Position numbers and translations under genes: made by a program | Shown here: one piece after another, positions 45,079 through 54,520 of the stretch | Numbering within the stretch: position 1 is the stretch's first letter | Layout of the letters: the number at the start of each line of letters is the position of its first letter | The notes under the pieces: generated by a model | What the model was told of the DNA's origin: nothing | Database searches by the model: none | The model's input: only the letters and a program-made list of their open reading frames with translations | Source of the DNA: Pedobacter changchengzhani | GTDB lineage: Bacteria; Bacteroidota; Bacteroidia; Sphingobacteriales; Sphingobacteriaceae | Direction of reading: 5' to 3' | Assembly (NCBI RefSeq): GCF_004354365.1 | Contig: NZ_SJCY01000002.1 | Span: 472,508 to 536,507, forward strand | DNA length: 64,000 nucleotides

Positions 45079-46587
45079 TTAGGCGTTAATCGCTTCAACT
45101 GCTCTTGCAATTCTCAACTTTGTTTCTTCAACACCTAGTAAAACAGCGATGTCGAACACACCCGGACCAAACTTTCCGCCAACCAACATCACTCTAAAAG
45201 GCAACATCAATTCGCCGGGTTTAAATCCTTTTTCTTCAGCTAAGCTTTTAAAACTAGCTTCAGCTTCTGTAGTATTTTCTAATGTTAAATTAGATGCATA
45301 ATCAGTAAAGAAATTAGCTTTTTCTGCAGTCCATTTTGGCTTTACCGCATTCAAATCATATTCTTTTGGTGCCGTAAAAAAGTAACTGCTTTGTGCAATA
45401 AAATCAGGTAATAGTGTACATCTATCTTTAATTAAACCGATAACAGTTGTTAAAAATTCATCATTTTTAACTGCAACACCTGCTTTTTCTAATTCGCTTT
45501 TAACTGCTAATTGCAAACTGCCAACTGCGGATAGTTTTATCCATTCTTGATTGTACCATTTGGCTTTTTCAAAATCGAACTTTGCACCAGCTTTACTTAT
45601 TCTTTCTAACGAAAATTTTTCTTCTAGTTCTGCAAGGGTAAATATCTCTTGCTCCGTACCATCATTCCAGCCCAATAACGCCAACATGTTTATAAAAGCC
45701 TCAGGCAAAAAACCTAATTCTTTAAAGCCTTTGGTAACGTCGCCAGTTTTTGGGTCATTCCAATTCATTGCATAAACAGGAAAGCCTAAACGGTCGCCAT
45801 CGCGTTTACTCAATTTTCCATTGCCATCGGGTTTTAAAATTAACGGTAAATGCGCCCATTGAGGCATATCACTTTCCCAGCCTAAATATTTCCAAAGTAA
45901 AACATGAATTGGCGCCGATGGCAACCACTCTTCGCCTCTAAATGCATGGCTAATTTCCATTGCTTTATCATCAACCACAACTGCCAAATGATACGTGGGC
46001 ATACCATCAGCTTTTAGCAGAACTTTATCATCTATTTGAGCAGTTTCAAAACTAACATCGCCACGAATTAAATCGTTAAAATGAACATTTTCATTTTCTG
46101 GTACTTTAATACGGATTACGTGAGGCGTTTTCGCATTCAACAAATCTTCAACTTCACTAACTGTTAACGTTAATGAGTTGCGCATGTGCATACGTGTGGT
46201 TTGTCCGTATTGAAAATTTGGAATTTCTTTCCGTTTTGTATCTAATTCTTCAGGTGTATCAAACGCATAATATGCATAGCCATCATTAATCAATTGCTCA
46301 GCAAATTTTCTGTAGCTGGGTTTGCGCTCACTTTGGCGGTAAGGTCCGTATTGGCCGGGTTGGTTCGGACTTTCATCTGGCGAGATGCCACACCAAGCCA
46401 AACAATTTACAATATATTCTTCGGCGCCTGCTACAAATCGGGTTTGATCGGTATCTTCTACCCGAAGGATGAAAGTGCCATTATTTTTTTTAGCAAATAA
46501 ATAATTAAACAAAGCGGTACGCACACCACCTAAATGCAAGCCACCAGTTGGGCTTGGTGCAAATCTAACTCTAACTTTTTTATCCAT
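45079..46587 (-). CDS. gltX: Glutamate-tRNA ligase
   Basis: Class I aminoacyl-tRNA synthetase that charges tRNA-Glu, 502 aa from the ATG at 46587 (MDKKVRVRFAPSPTG); an in-frame ATG at 46620 adds 11 residues outside the family. The HIGH-type motif is GGLHLGG and the KMSKS-type motif KLSKRDG. The C-terminal anticodon-binding helices are present. No regulatory element stands out upstream. Confidence 0.97.
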   Translation of the reverse strand: MDKKVRVRFAPSPTGGLHLGGVRTALFNYLFAKKNNGTFILRVEDTDQTRFVAGAEEYIVNCLAWCGISPDESPNQPGQYGPYRQSERKPSYRKFAEQLINDGYAYYAFDTPEELDTKRKEIPNFQYGQTTRMHMRNSLTLTVSEVEDLLNAKTPHVIRIKVPENENVHFNDLIRGDVSFETAQIDDKVLLKADGMPTYHLAVVVDDKAMEISHAFRGEEWLPSAPIHVLLWKYLGWESDMPQWAHLPLILKPDGNGKLSKRDGDRLGFPVYAMNWNDPKTGDVTKGFKELGFLPEAFINMLALLGWNDGTEQEIFTLAELEEKFSLERISKAGAKFDFEKAKWYNQEWIKLSAVGSLQLAVKSELEKAGVAVKNDEFLTTVIGLIKDRCTLLPDFIAQSSYFFTAPKEYDLNAVKPKWTAEKANFFTDYASNLTLENTTEAEASFKSLAEEKGFKPGELMLPFRVMLVGGKFGPGVFDIAVLLGVEETKLRIARAVEAINA

Positions 46588-46796
46588 AATTAACCTGTTA
46601 AGCCTCAAATTTTCCAGCATATTTTATTTTTATGCGGTTTGGCTTTTTGTACGATGATGCAAAGATATGTTTTTCATCTGTTTATATTAATTTCATCGGT
46701 GAGGAAGCGATTAGGAAATTAAAAAATATTGACTTTATAAAAAGGATAATGGTTTTATGATTTTTTCGTTTTGTTATTGTAATTTGCCACCGAAGC

Positions 46797-48002
46797 ATGA
46801 ATCCTTACGAAAAGAAGCGCCGTTGGAAAATTTTCCTCCTTGTATTTGCCATCTTAATTGGTATTGCATCTGTTTTTTATACAAATTCGTTCGTAAAAAA
46901 AATGGAACGGGAAGAAGCAAATCAATTTCAGTTGTGGGTAAAAGTTCAGGAGCGCTCTATGCTTTTGATGGATAATGATACCTATAAAGACATCATAGAG
47001 ATCATCAGAAAAAACACCAAAATAAATTCGATTGTTGTAAATGGCGATGGTACAATTTTATCTTGGAATGGTTTAGACAGCACAAAAACGCTCTACCCTG
47101 GCAACGATAAACTGGTTTACGATAGCTTGTATTTCGTAAAGCAGTTGCGCGAAATGAAGGCGCAACACAAGCCAGAAGCGATGACTATTTTCGGTCAGCA
47201 GAAACTTGCTTATTACAAAGATTCGCTTATTCTTACACAGTTTAGGTATTTTCCTTATATCCAAATGGGTGTAATTTTCTTGTTTTTATTAATTGCTTAC
47301 GGTGCTTTCAGTGCATCGCGTAGGGCAGAACAAGATCACGTTTGGGTAGGTTTAGCAAAGGAAACTGCCCATCAGTTGGGTACGCCAATTTCATCACTCA
47401 TGGCTTGGACAGAACTCATGAAATCGAAATTTGATGCAGAAGATGATCCATTAATTGCAGAAATGGAGAATGATATTAAGCGTTTAGAGATTATCACCGA
47501 TAGGTTTTCGAAAATCGGCTCCAAACCTATTCTGGAAGATCATGTGGTGTACATTGTTGTTAGCGATTTTATTCGGTATTTTAAAGTAAGAACATCTGAT
47601 AAGGTAAAGTTTAGCATTACTGGCGATGAGCAGGTTAGGGCATTGATTAACGTGCCTCTTTTTGATTGGGTAATTGAAAATTTATTTAAAAATGCTGCTA
47701 ACGCGATAGAAAATGAAGGTAGTATCTCGATAAATATTATTGAGAATTTAGCTAAAGAACAAGTAATTATAGATGTTACGGATAGTGGAAAAGGCATACC
47801 GAGATCTAAATTCGATGCTGTTTTTCAGCCAGGTTACACCACCAGAAAACGGGGTTGGGGTTTAGGTTTATCGCTAACCAAAAGGATTGTAGAAAATTAC
47901 CATAACGGAGAAATTTTTGTGAAAGATAGTGAGTTGGGAAAAGGTACTACATTTAGAATTATATTAAAAAGCAGTTTAACGTATGAAGCGACCACAGGCT
48001 AA
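46797..48002 (+). CDS. Membrane sensor histidine kinase
   Basis: A 401-aa kinase with two membrane helices (about 11-29 and 155-173) around a small periplasmic sensor domain. The phosphoacceptor region is KETAHQLGTPISSLMAW, a Bacteroidota variant, followed by HATPase_c (NLFKNAANAIE, VTDSGKGIP, GWGLGLSLTKR). This H-box type is shared, as I recall, with PorY, the kinase assigned to PorX in Porphyromonas, and porX is 8 kb away; the link is a guess. It overlaps the DinB-like gene by 20 bases. Confidence 0.92.
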   Translation: MNPYEKKRRWKIFLLVFAILIGIASVFYTNSFVKKMEREEANQFQLWVKVQERSMLLMDNDTYKDIIEIIRKNTKINSIVVNGDGTILSWNGLDSTKTLYPGNDKLVYDSLYFVKQLREMKAQHKPEAMTIFGQQKLAYYKDSLILTQFRYFPYIQMGVIFLFLLIAYGAFSASRRAEQDHVWVGLAKETAHQLGTPISSLMAWTELMKSKFDAEDDPLIAEMENDIKRLEIITDRFSKIGSKPILEDHVVYIVVSDFIRYFKVRTSDKVKFSITGDEQVRALINVPLFDWVIENLFKNAANAIENEGSISINIIENLAKEQVIIDVTDSGKGIPRSKFDAVFQPGYTTRKRGWGLGLSLTKRIVENYHNGEIFVKDSELGKGTTFRIILKSSLTYEATTG

Positions 48003-48492
48003 CGAATATCCTATTTGGGCTGAAAATTATATTAGCAAAGTTAATGGCGATGTTTTTGAGTTGTTAAATGAGCAAAAACAAGCAGTTAAAGTGCTGTTTG
48101 AAAAAAATACCGACCAACAAAATTATGCTTACGCAACAGGGAAATGGACGCTAAAAGAAATGTTAGGACATATTATAGATACCGAGCGTATTTTAGTTTA
48201 TCGGTTAACAAGTTTTGCGAGGAATGAAAAGCAACAACTTCCAGGCTTTGATGAAGATGAATACGTAAATAATGCACGCTTTGCAACGCGAGATTTAAGC
48301 GATTTAACCGCTGAATTTGTGGCGCTGAGAAATGCAAATTTCTATCTTTTTAAATCGTTAAGTGAAGAAGAGTTGGATAGAAGTGGTGTTGCTTCTGGTA
48401 GAGAAATAAGTGTGCGTGCAATATTGTTTGTAATTGCAGGGCACATTCAGCATCATTTACAAATCTTAAAAGAACGTTATCATGTGGTTTAA
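47983..48492 (+). CDS. DinB-family four-helix metal-binding protein
   Basis: A 169-aa protein of the DinB/YfiT type. The likely metal-binding histidines lie in MLGHIIDTER and GHIQHHLQILKERY. Family members include thiol-dependent transferases (bacillithiol or similar) and many of unknown substrate. It overlaps both neighbours: 20 bases with the kinase and 11 with the thioesterase, so the three are translationally coupled. Confidence 0.88.
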   Translation: MKRPQANEYPIWAENYISKVNGDVFELLNEQKQAVKVLFEKNTDQQNYAYATGKWTLKEMLGHIIDTERILVYRLTSFARNEKQQLPGFDEDEYVNNARFATRDLSDLTAEFVALRNANFYLFKSLSEEELDRSGVASGREISVRAILFVIAGHIQHHLQILKERYHVV

Positions 48493-48904
48493 AACTTTTA
48501 CGGTAGAAGAGCTTAATAGCAGGCCTAAAAATCATATTGGGGCAATTCTCGATATTAAATTTACAGAAATAGGCGAAGACTTTATTTCGGCAACTATGCC
48601 CGTTGATGAGCGTACACACCAACCTGCAGGTATTTTACATGGAGGTGCATCGGTCGTTTTAGCCGAAACCTTAGGTAGCATTGCTTCTTACATGTGTATC
48701 GATCCTGATAAATTTATTGCCGTAGGTTTAGAGGTAAATGCAAACCATTTAAGGCCGGTAAAAAGTGGCTTAGTTACTGGAACTTGTACAGCACTGCATC
48801 GCGGTGCAAAAACCCATGTTTGGGAAATAAAGATGTACAACGATAAAGGTAAAATGAACTGCATAAGCCGACTTACCGTAGCGGTGATTCCAAAACCTTT
48901 ATAA
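48482..48904 (+). CDS. Hotdog-fold thioesterase (PaaI-like)
   Basis: A 140-aa acyl-CoA thioesterase-like protein. The hotdog motif HGGASVVLAETLGSIAS contains the His-Gly-Gly and the acidic residue typical of the PaaI/YbdB group. Possible substrates are aryl- or acyl-CoA thioesters. Third gene of a tightly overlapping operon with a histidine kinase and a DinB-like protein, so its role may be tied to stress control; inference. Confidence 0.92.
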   Translation: MWFKTFTVEELNSRPKNHIGAILDIKFTEIGEDFISATMPVDERTHQPAGILHGGASVVLAETLGSIASYMCIDPDKFIAVGLEVNANHLRPVKSGLVTGTCTALHRGAKTHVWEIKMYNDKGKMNCISRLTVAVIPKPL

Positions 48905-48976
48905 TTTTCTTTTCGGTGTACATTTATTTCATGGCTGCTAATAAATATGAAGTATTTTTTACAAACATTATAACTT

Positions 48977-49297
48977 ATGAATTGGATTATTTTAATTATA
49001 GCAGGGCTTTTTGAGGTTGGCTTTACCACTTGCTTAAAACTCTCGAACAATTTTAGTAACGTTAAATGGAGTATTGGTTTCTTTATTTGCATTACTTTAA
49101 GTTTTATGCTCTTAAATAAAGCATCGCAAACTTTGCCAATGGGCACAGCCTACGCAGTATGGACAGGTATTGGCGCTGTTGGGACTGTTTTAATCGGAAT
49201 ATTTTATTTTAATGAGCCTGCTACTTTTTGGCGTATCTTTTTTATCTGCACTTTAATTGGTTCTATTGCAGGGTTAAAGTTTTTTGCATCGAGTTGA
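48977..49297 (+). CDS. Small multidrug resistance (SMR) transporter
   Basis: A 106-aa inner-membrane protein with four helices. The membrane-embedded glutamate lies in the first helix (IIAGLFEVGFTTCLKLS), as in SugE/Gdx and EmrE. GTAYAVWTGIGAVGTVL is the family signature. The FEVG pattern resembles the guanidinium exporters (Gdx/SugE), but no guanidine riboswitch is seen in the short leader. It follows the thioesterase gene by 72 bases. Confidence 0.92.
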   Translation: MNWIILIIAGLFEVGFTTCLKLSNNFSNVKWSIGFFICITLSFMLLNKASQTLPMGTAYAVWTGIGAVGTVLIGIFYFNEPATFWRIFFICTLIGSIAGLKFFASS

Positions 49298-49307
49298 GAT
49301 CTTCCGT

Positions 49308-49355
49308 AGTCATGGGATGAATCCTTTAGCGCTTGATAGGATTTATCCGATGACT
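49308..49355. repeat. Imperfect hairpin after the SMR gene
   Basis: AGTCAT/ATGACT outer arms and GAATCCT/AGGATTT inner arms surround a 12-base loop. It may serve as a terminator for the SMR gene, though no T-run follows, or be a REP-like element. Confidence 0.45.
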
Positions 49356-49368
49356 ATTAGGCATGCAT

Positions 49369-49498
49369 AGGCGATTTGCACTTTAGCGTTAGTAACTTTT
49401 AGGTGCAAAAAATTATGGTGACGTGGAATAGTTCTAGTAAAGTTACTAACTCTGACAGGCGATTTGTCCATTAGCGTTAGTAACTTTTAGGTGCAAAA
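49369..49498. repeat. 42-bp direct repeat, two copies
   Basis: AGGCGATTTG begins at 49369 and 49457; each copy continues into TTAGCGTTAGTAACTTTTAG and GTGCAAAA (identical over 28 bases at 49383-49410 and 49471-49498). A third, degraded piece (TTAGTAACTTTTAAACGCAC) follows near 49505. No gene is coded. Origin unknown. Confidence 0.75.
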
Positions 49499-49550
49499 TT
49501 AGGTTTAGTAACTTTTAAACGCACAATTTTTCTAAACGCTAGCCAAAATA

Positions 49551-49585
49551 AAAAGGGTTGCTGTCTTTCGATAGCAACCCTTTTC
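49551..49585 (-). terminator. Terminator of the cold-shock gene
   Basis: AAAGGGTTGCT pairs with AGCAACCCTTT around a 10-base loop; on the minus strand a T-run follows. It lies about 18 bases after the cold-shock gene stop codon. Confidence 0.88.
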
Positions 49586-49602
49586 TTAAATATGATTTGT
49601 AA

Positions 49603-49794
49603 TTAAATTACTTTCACATTAACGGCGTTTAAGCCTTTTTTACCGTTAGCAACTTCGTACTGAACTTTGTCGTTTTCACGGATTTCGTCGATAAGACCTG
49701 TTGAATGTACAAAAATTTCTGCATCGCCATTAGCTGGAACGATGAAACCAAAACCTTTAGTTACATTGAAGAATTTTACTGTGCCTTCTTGCAT
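49603..49794 (-). CDS. Cold-shock protein, CspA family
   Basis: A 63-aa single cold-shock domain that binds single-stranded nucleic acid. RNP1 is KGFGFI and RNP2 is IFVHST. The opening MQEGTVKFFN is typical. The promoter has good Bacteroidota boxes and the terminator is strong, as expected for a highly expressed gene. Confidence 0.97.
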   Translation of the reverse strand: MQEGTVKFFNVTKGFGFIVPANGDAEIFVHSTGLIDEIRENDKVQYEVANGKKGLNAVNVKVI

Positions 49795-49821
49795 TGTATT
49801 AAATATTATAAATTAAGTATG

Positions 49822-49851
49822 CAAGGTAGGTTTATTATTTTAAAATCAAAA
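49822..49851 (-). promoter_or_regulatory. Promoter of the cold-shock gene
   Basis: On the minus strand, TTTTG (49847-49851) is followed after 18 bases by TACCTTG (49822-49828), close to the Bacteroidota consensus TTTG / TAnnTTTG. The start of transcription would leave a leader of about 20-25 bases before the ATG. Confidence 0.55.
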
Positions 49852-49908
49852 TAATTTTTAACAATTTTTTAACGTTTATCTAAATGTAAACTACTTAAAT
49901 ATAAGGGG

Positions 49909-50820
49909 TTAAAAAGTCTTTCCAACCAAAGTTAGGGTAATCTCGCTATTGTGTGGTATTCCTAAGGTTTCGCCCGGTATAATTTTGAAACGGTTTTTAA
50001 GGTAATAATCGCACAGGGCTTGGATTACTTTTCGTTTCGAATCTACATCTTCTGGCATCACACCATATACATTTTTAACTTTTCCATTGCCATTTGGGTC
50101 AACTACCAAAGAAAACTGATGTGCAAAATCTTTGTAGGCCTTGTTAATTACAATTTTATATTGCGGGAACATATAATCGTAAGCTGCAGTGCGCTGAATT
50201 AATTTATTTACGGTGCTTATTTTTTCTACTGATGCAAATTTAGTTGTTGGCATAAATTGAACAGGAATGCGACCCGCATAAGCGCTATCTGGATTTTTGT
50301 TCACCTCTTCAGATCTTTTTCTAATAAAAATAGTATCTGCTTTTGTAGGTTTTTGTAATGTTGATGCTTCTTTTTTAAGTGTATTTTTAATGTAGTTTTG
50401 GGCATAAAAAGTCATGTTAACATCCGATCGGATATCTTTTGCGATAACTTTTGCATCTACCTGTACACGCTGTAAAACCAAACTATCTTTACTAATGTGC
50501 TTTACCTTAAACCATTCTTCGGCAAAATTGTAAACATTGCCGTGGTCGTAATGTAAATGAAAACCTTGCATTATTTTTTTCTGCGGACTGTAAGCTAAGA
50601 TCGAATCTTCGGCAACAATTTCGACAATCCACGAGGGTTCTTGCATAAAACCATCTCTATTAAATGATAATCCATCACTAAATCTTCGTTTCACTTCTTC
50701 GTAACGAATACCTTTAACAGGCAAAAAATTAAAATCTCTTAATGTAGGATCGCTTGTTTTGGTGCCACAAGAGGCTATAATACAACAAAAAGCAAGGCCG
50801 AAAAATAGGTTCTTTATCAT
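49909..50820 (-). CDS. Lipoprotein of unknown function
   Basis: A 303-aa protein from the ATG at 50820 (MIKNLFFGLA), with a lipobox (CCIIASC). I do not recognise a family. The C-terminal part (about 205-303: PQYKIVINKAYKDFAHQFSL, FDPNGNGKV-like VDPNGNGKVKNV, and an ending TLTLVGKTF) suggests a small alpha/beta domain, perhaps TonB-C-like. Charged, beta-rich middle. An upstream ATG (50835) would add 5 residues before the signal. Single-gene unit. Confidence 0.7.
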   Translation of the reverse strand: MIKNLFFGLAFCCIIASCGTKTSDPTLRDFNFLPVKGIRYEEVKRRFSDGLSFNRDGFMQEPSWIVEIVAEDSILAYSPQKKIMQGFHLHYDHGNVYNFAEEWFKVKHISKDSLVLQRVQVDAKVIAKDIRSDVNMTFYAQNYIKNTLKKEASTLQKPTKADTIFIRKRSEEVNKNPDSAYAGRIPVQFMPTTKFASVEKISTVNKLIQRTAAYDYMFPQYKIVINKAYKDFAHQFSLVVDPNGNGKVKNVYGVMPEDVDSKRKVIQALCDYYLKNRFKIIPGETLGIPHNSEITLTLVGKTF

Positions 50821-51003
50821 AATCATGGCACGCAAAAACTAAAATTTTTGCTAAAATAATTATTTCTTGTTACTAAAATCATGTTAGCGCGTTTAGAATA
50901 GACTTTCCTAACCTCAACTCTTTATCATTTGGAAAACTATTCGGGTTATTTTTCATCTCCGATAAGAGCATGTTTTTGAAATCATCAACCCGAAAATTAA
51001 CAT

Positions 51004-52251
51004 TTATATTCGCTTTTCGAGGCGTACAACCTTATATAGATATTCGCTATCTCTATAAATTTGGAAAACAATCGTTCTATTTTCTTTTGATTTAAATAAG
51101 AGATCAATATCATTAAAGGTGTAGTCATTTATAGATTTAAAATTGATTTTCACAATTTCATCTCCAACTTGTAGCCCTTGCTTCTGCGCGGGAGAATCCT
51201 CATCAACTTCGCCAACAATTATTTTGGAATTTGTTTCTTGATCTAGGTAAACCACCATACCTAGCATATTGTGCTCGAATGGGGTTTTAAAGTAAATATT
51301 TGGTTTAATGTACATAAAGCCCTGCCTGTAATTAAACTGAATATTAAAGCGCCTTAAAATTTCTGCGCCAACATTTCCGTTTCGTTTGTTATCAATTTTA
51401 TTTGCGATAGATGCATAATTGGGAAATCCGGCAACAACATCATCGAAAGAATATTTGCCCAATTGCAACTTTTTAATTCTGGCAATGTAACCAGAAATTT
51501 GACCACTTAAACTTAAACCTAAATTTGAAACTATCTTTTTCTGCGGAAGTGGAAAAGCTTGGTCATTTAAAGTTTCTAAAGATAGGGCATGGCTTGCTCC
51601 AGTATCGATCAAGAACTTTGCGTTTATCTCACTCCCGTCTGCTAATTGAATGGTTGTTTCGATATAAGGTTTTAAATTATCGATGCTTATTGGCACTTTA
51701 TCGCCTCTAAATTTCACTTTAGCTTTTTCGCTATAAAACTTTATAACATTCTCGCTATATCTAACATCAACAATAAAGCTGTTAAAAAAGCTATATCCCA
51801 CTAGGCCGTAAATTTTTAAACCTAAGTAGCCAGATAAATTAAATAAGTCTTTTTTTAGTATGGCTGCGGGAATATTATCCATACTTGCTTTCCCTATTTT
51901 CACACTTAATATTTGCGAAATATACGCTTGAACGTCTTCTCCGCCAAGGCCCATTACTTTAATTTTCCGCATATTATTAAAATCAACGGTATCAATAATA
52001 GTTGGATCAGTAATAATCATCGGTCCAACGCCTGTGTCTAAAATAAAATCATAGGGGCCTTTTCCGTTTATAAAGACGGGGATAATAATTAAGTTTTTAA
52101 TTAGTTTGAAATGAATAGATTGTTTTTTCTTATGGCCAGTAAAGGCAAAATCTTGTGCATTGCCTGTTGAGCTAGAAAATAGAATTATTGCCACCCAAAT
52201 GCTTATTTGGCGCAATAATAAAATAATTACATTCTTACATCCAACTAACAT
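51004..52251 (-). CDS. Retropepsin-like aspartyl protease with PDZ domain
   Basis: A 415-aa secreted protein. After a signal peptide (ending TGNAQ at about 33) come two aspartyl-protease lobes, each with its own catalytic motif (FILDTGVG at about 70 and FLIDTGAS at about 215), so both halves of the active site are in one chain, unlike dimeric retropepsins. A C-terminal PDZ domain (about 335-405: DEDSPAQKQGLQVGDEIVKI) could bind substrates or C-termini. Common in Bacteroidota; substrate unknown. Divergent from the PBP4-like gene. Confidence 0.88.
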   Translation of the reverse strand: MLVGCKNVIILLLRQISIWVAIILFSSSTGNAQDFAFTGHKKKQSIHFKLIKNLIIIPVFINGKGPYDFILDTGVGPMIITDPTIIDTVDFNNMRKIKVMGLGGEDVQAYISQILSVKIGKASMDNIPAAILKKDLFNLSGYLGLKIYGLVGYSFFNSFIVDVRYSENVIKFYSEKAKVKFRGDKVPISIDNLKPYIETTIQLADGSEINAKFLIDTGASHALSLETLNDQAFPLPQKKIVSNLGLSLSGQISGYIARIKKLQLGKYSFDDVVAGFPNYASIANKIDNKRNGNVGAEILRRFNIQFNYRQGFMYIKPNIYFKTPFEHNMLGMVVYLDQETNSKIIVGEVDEDSPAQKQGLQVGDEIVKINFKSINDYTFNDIDLLFKSKENRTIVFQIYRDSEYLYKVVRLEKRI

Positions 52252-52301
52252 TCAATTAAATTTAATAAATTAGTTCGTAATACCGTTTATAATCGTCGAA
52301 C

Positions 52302-53627
52302 ATGTTTTGTAAAATCATTTTTAAGTTGCCCGTTTTAGCGTTACCTTCTCTTTGTTTGCTATTTGGATGCGCTACAAATAAAATGATTGCAAAAAAGGTC
52401 GATAAACAATTTAAGCAATCTACTGTAATAAGGCATTATATGGTTGGTTTTGCATTGTACGATTTACAGGAAAAGAAAATGCTGTACCAAAGAAATGCTG
52501 ATCAGTATTTTACACCAGCTTCTAATACCAAACTCTACACTTTTTACGCTGCTTTAAAAATGCTGCCCGAAAATATGCCGGCCTTAAAATATGTAGAAAG
52601 AAATGATTCGTTAATTTTTTGGGGAACTGGCGATCCTTCATTTTTACACAGCACTATAAAAAGTAAAAAGGCTTATAATTTTTTAGGCGAAAGCAAAAAG
52701 AAGCTCTTTTTTGCAGGTGGACGATACAGTGGAAATGCTTTAGGAAATGGTTGGTCTTGGGATGATTACAACGATTATTATCAACCAGAAATCACAGAAT
52801 TTCCGATAGCCGATAACATGGTGACTGCAAAATTTGCGGGTGTGGGTAAAATTACCATCGAACCCAAAATGTTTAGGCCGCTTTTTGAGTTAGATTCGAA
52901 CAAAACCACAGGAGATTTTTACGTCATTAGAAATCTTACAAACAATCATTTTACCTATAATAATGTTAATCCGCAACCAAATTATAAGCAACAAATTCCA
53001 TACAAAACTAGTTTGGAAACTACCGTGGCTGTTTTAGCAGATACGCTCCATCAACCGGTAAAGTTAATAAGCTTGAAAATGCCAAAGGATGTTAAAATTT
53101 TTTACGGCGAGAAGCGCGATACGGTTTTAAAACACATGTTGTTGCCGAGCGATAATTTCATTGCCGAACAGTTGTTATTGGTTTGTGGTAACCAAATAAA
53201 TGATACGTTGAATACTGAAGTTGCCATAAAATATATGCTGAAAAACTATATGTCGTTCCTTCCCGATCCGCCAAGGTGGGTTGATGGATCGGGTTTATCA
53301 AGAAAAAATTTATTTACACCTAGAGACATGATTTCCATTTTGGATAGTATCTATCACGAAGTAAAGAATAAAGAAAAGCTTTTTAGTTTCTTGCCTGCCG
53401 GAGGAAAATCCGGAACGCTTAAAAATGCTTACCCAAAAACAGATAACCCATTTGTTTTTGGTAAAACAGGCACACTTTCTGGCGTGCATAATCAAAGCGG
53501 ATATGTGCTTACAAAAAAAGGCAAAATTTACATTTATTCATTCATGAACAATAACTTTGTTCAACCTACGGCTACAATAAAAACTGAAATGGTTAGGATT
53601 GTAACTTACATTCACGATAATTTTTAA
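52302..53627 (+). CDS. D-alanyl-D-alanine carboxypeptidase (PBP4/DacB-like, S13)
   Basis: A 441-aa penicillin-binding protein that trims or cleaves peptidoglycan stem peptides. It has a lipobox (LLFGC), so it is a lipoprotein. The three motifs are SNTK (about residue 66, within TPASNTKLYTF), SDN (LLPSDNFIAEQ) and KTG (FGKTGTLSG). Shorter than E. coli PBP4, with a reduced insertion domain. The VanX-like dipeptidase gene is downstream on the opposite strand. Confidence 0.92.
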   Translation: MFCKIIFKLPVLALPSLCLLFGCATNKMIAKKVDKQFKQSTVIRHYMVGFALYDLQEKKMLYQRNADQYFTPASNTKLYTFYAALKMLPENMPALKYVERNDSLIFWGTGDPSFLHSTIKSKKAYNFLGESKKKLFFAGGRYSGNALGNGWSWDDYNDYYQPEITEFPIADNMVTAKFAGVGKITIEPKMFRPLFELDSNKTTGDFYVIRNLTNNHFTYNNVNPQPNYKQQIPYKTSLETTVAVLADTLHQPVKLISLKMPKDVKIFYGEKRDTVLKHMLLPSDNFIAEQLLLVCGNQINDTLNTEVAIKYMLKNYMSFLPDPPRWVDGSGLSRKNLFTPRDMISILDSIYHEVKNKEKLFSFLPAGGKSGTLKNAYPKTDNPFVFGKTGTLSGVHNQSGYVLTKKGKIYIYSFMNNNFVQPTATIKTEMVRIVTYIHDNF

Positions 53628-53741
53628 AAAAATTCATTTTATGTTTTTAGTGGTGTTTGTTGTAAAATCGTTTGCGCAAAAACAGTTGATTTTTAAATCT
53701 AAAAAAATGTTTAGTGTGGCGCTCTTTAACAAACCTAACGC

Positions 53742-54425
53742 CTATAACTTGTAGAAAGGAATATCCATTAAATCGTAAGCTTGCCAATCGATAAAATCGT
53801 AATGCCACCATTCGTTATGTAATACTTTTAAACCATACTTGGCCATTATTTTAATTAGATAATCGCGATTTGCTTTAATCTCGGGGGTTAAATTGTCAAA
53901 ATCTGCCGCAGCTTCTTTTGCAAAACTATCATAAGGTGTCGGCATGATAAGTTCTTTGCCTGTTTTAAGGTTGATTATAGTTAAATCCAAGGCACAACCT
54001 CTATTGTGTTTAGAACCTTTTGCGGGGTTTGCCACGAAATTTTTATTACTGGCTTTTTTGTAAAAAGTTACAGTTATTTGGTAAGGGCGATAACCATCGA
54101 ATATTTTTAAGCCCAAACCTTGGTGTTTAAGTTCTGCCTGTATTTTTTTTAAGGCATCTACTACAGGTTTTCGTGCAAAAGCCCGCGCCTGCTTGTACAT
54201 TACCTGTTGCATAAAATTATGCTTCGTGGCGTATCTTATGTCGAGTTTTATAGTGGGAATTGCTTTTTTAATTTCGACCAACTCATTATTTGGATTAGAT
54301 TTTACAGCAGCTAGGTATTGATTAAAATCACTAACCACGACTAACTTTTTCGGTATCGCTGTTTTGTTTTGTGCTGTTGCAGATACGGAGAGGAAGAGAA
54401 AAAATATTATAGAATGTAATTTCAT
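53742..54425 (-). CDS. D-alanyl-D-alanine dipeptidase, VanX/DdpX-like (M15)
   Basis: A 227-aa secreted zinc peptidase. A signal peptide (1-18, ending TAQ) precedes the M15D domain. Zinc-binding motifs are SKHNRGCALDLT (His and Asp) and EWWHYDF (His). The family splits D-Ala-D-Ala; in Gram-negatives it is used for recycling rather than vancomycin resistance, and no vanA/vanH is near. Convergent with the PBP4-like gene. Confidence 0.92.
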   Translation of the reverse strand: MKLHSIIFFLFLSVSATAQNKTAIPKKLVVVSDFNQYLAAVKSNPNNELVEIKKAIPTIKLDIRYATKHNFMQQVMYKQARAFARKPVVDALKKIQAELKHQGLGLKIFDGYRPYQITVTFYKKASNKNFVANPAKGSKHNRGCALDLTIINLKTGKELIMPTPYDSFAKEAAADFDNLTPEIKANRDYLIKIMAKYGLKVLHNEWWHYDFIDWQAYDLMDIPFYKL

Positions 54426-54448
54426 AAAATTATACTTAAGCTTCCGTT

Positions 54449-54505
54449 ATTGCGAGGGACGAAGTAAATCTCTCTTGCGAAATAGATTGATTCTTGCCTC
54501 GCAAT
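54449..54505. repeat. Dispersed hairpin repeat between the VanX-like and alanine dehydrogenase-like genes
   Basis: ATTGCGAGG (54449-54457) and CCTCGCAAT (54497-54505) form 9-bp arms. The inner part (GAAGTAAATCTC) and the GAGG...AATCT theme resemble the repeat at 14769-14835. No coding potential. Confidence 0.65.
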
Positions 54506-54520
54506 GAGGACTTATATAGT

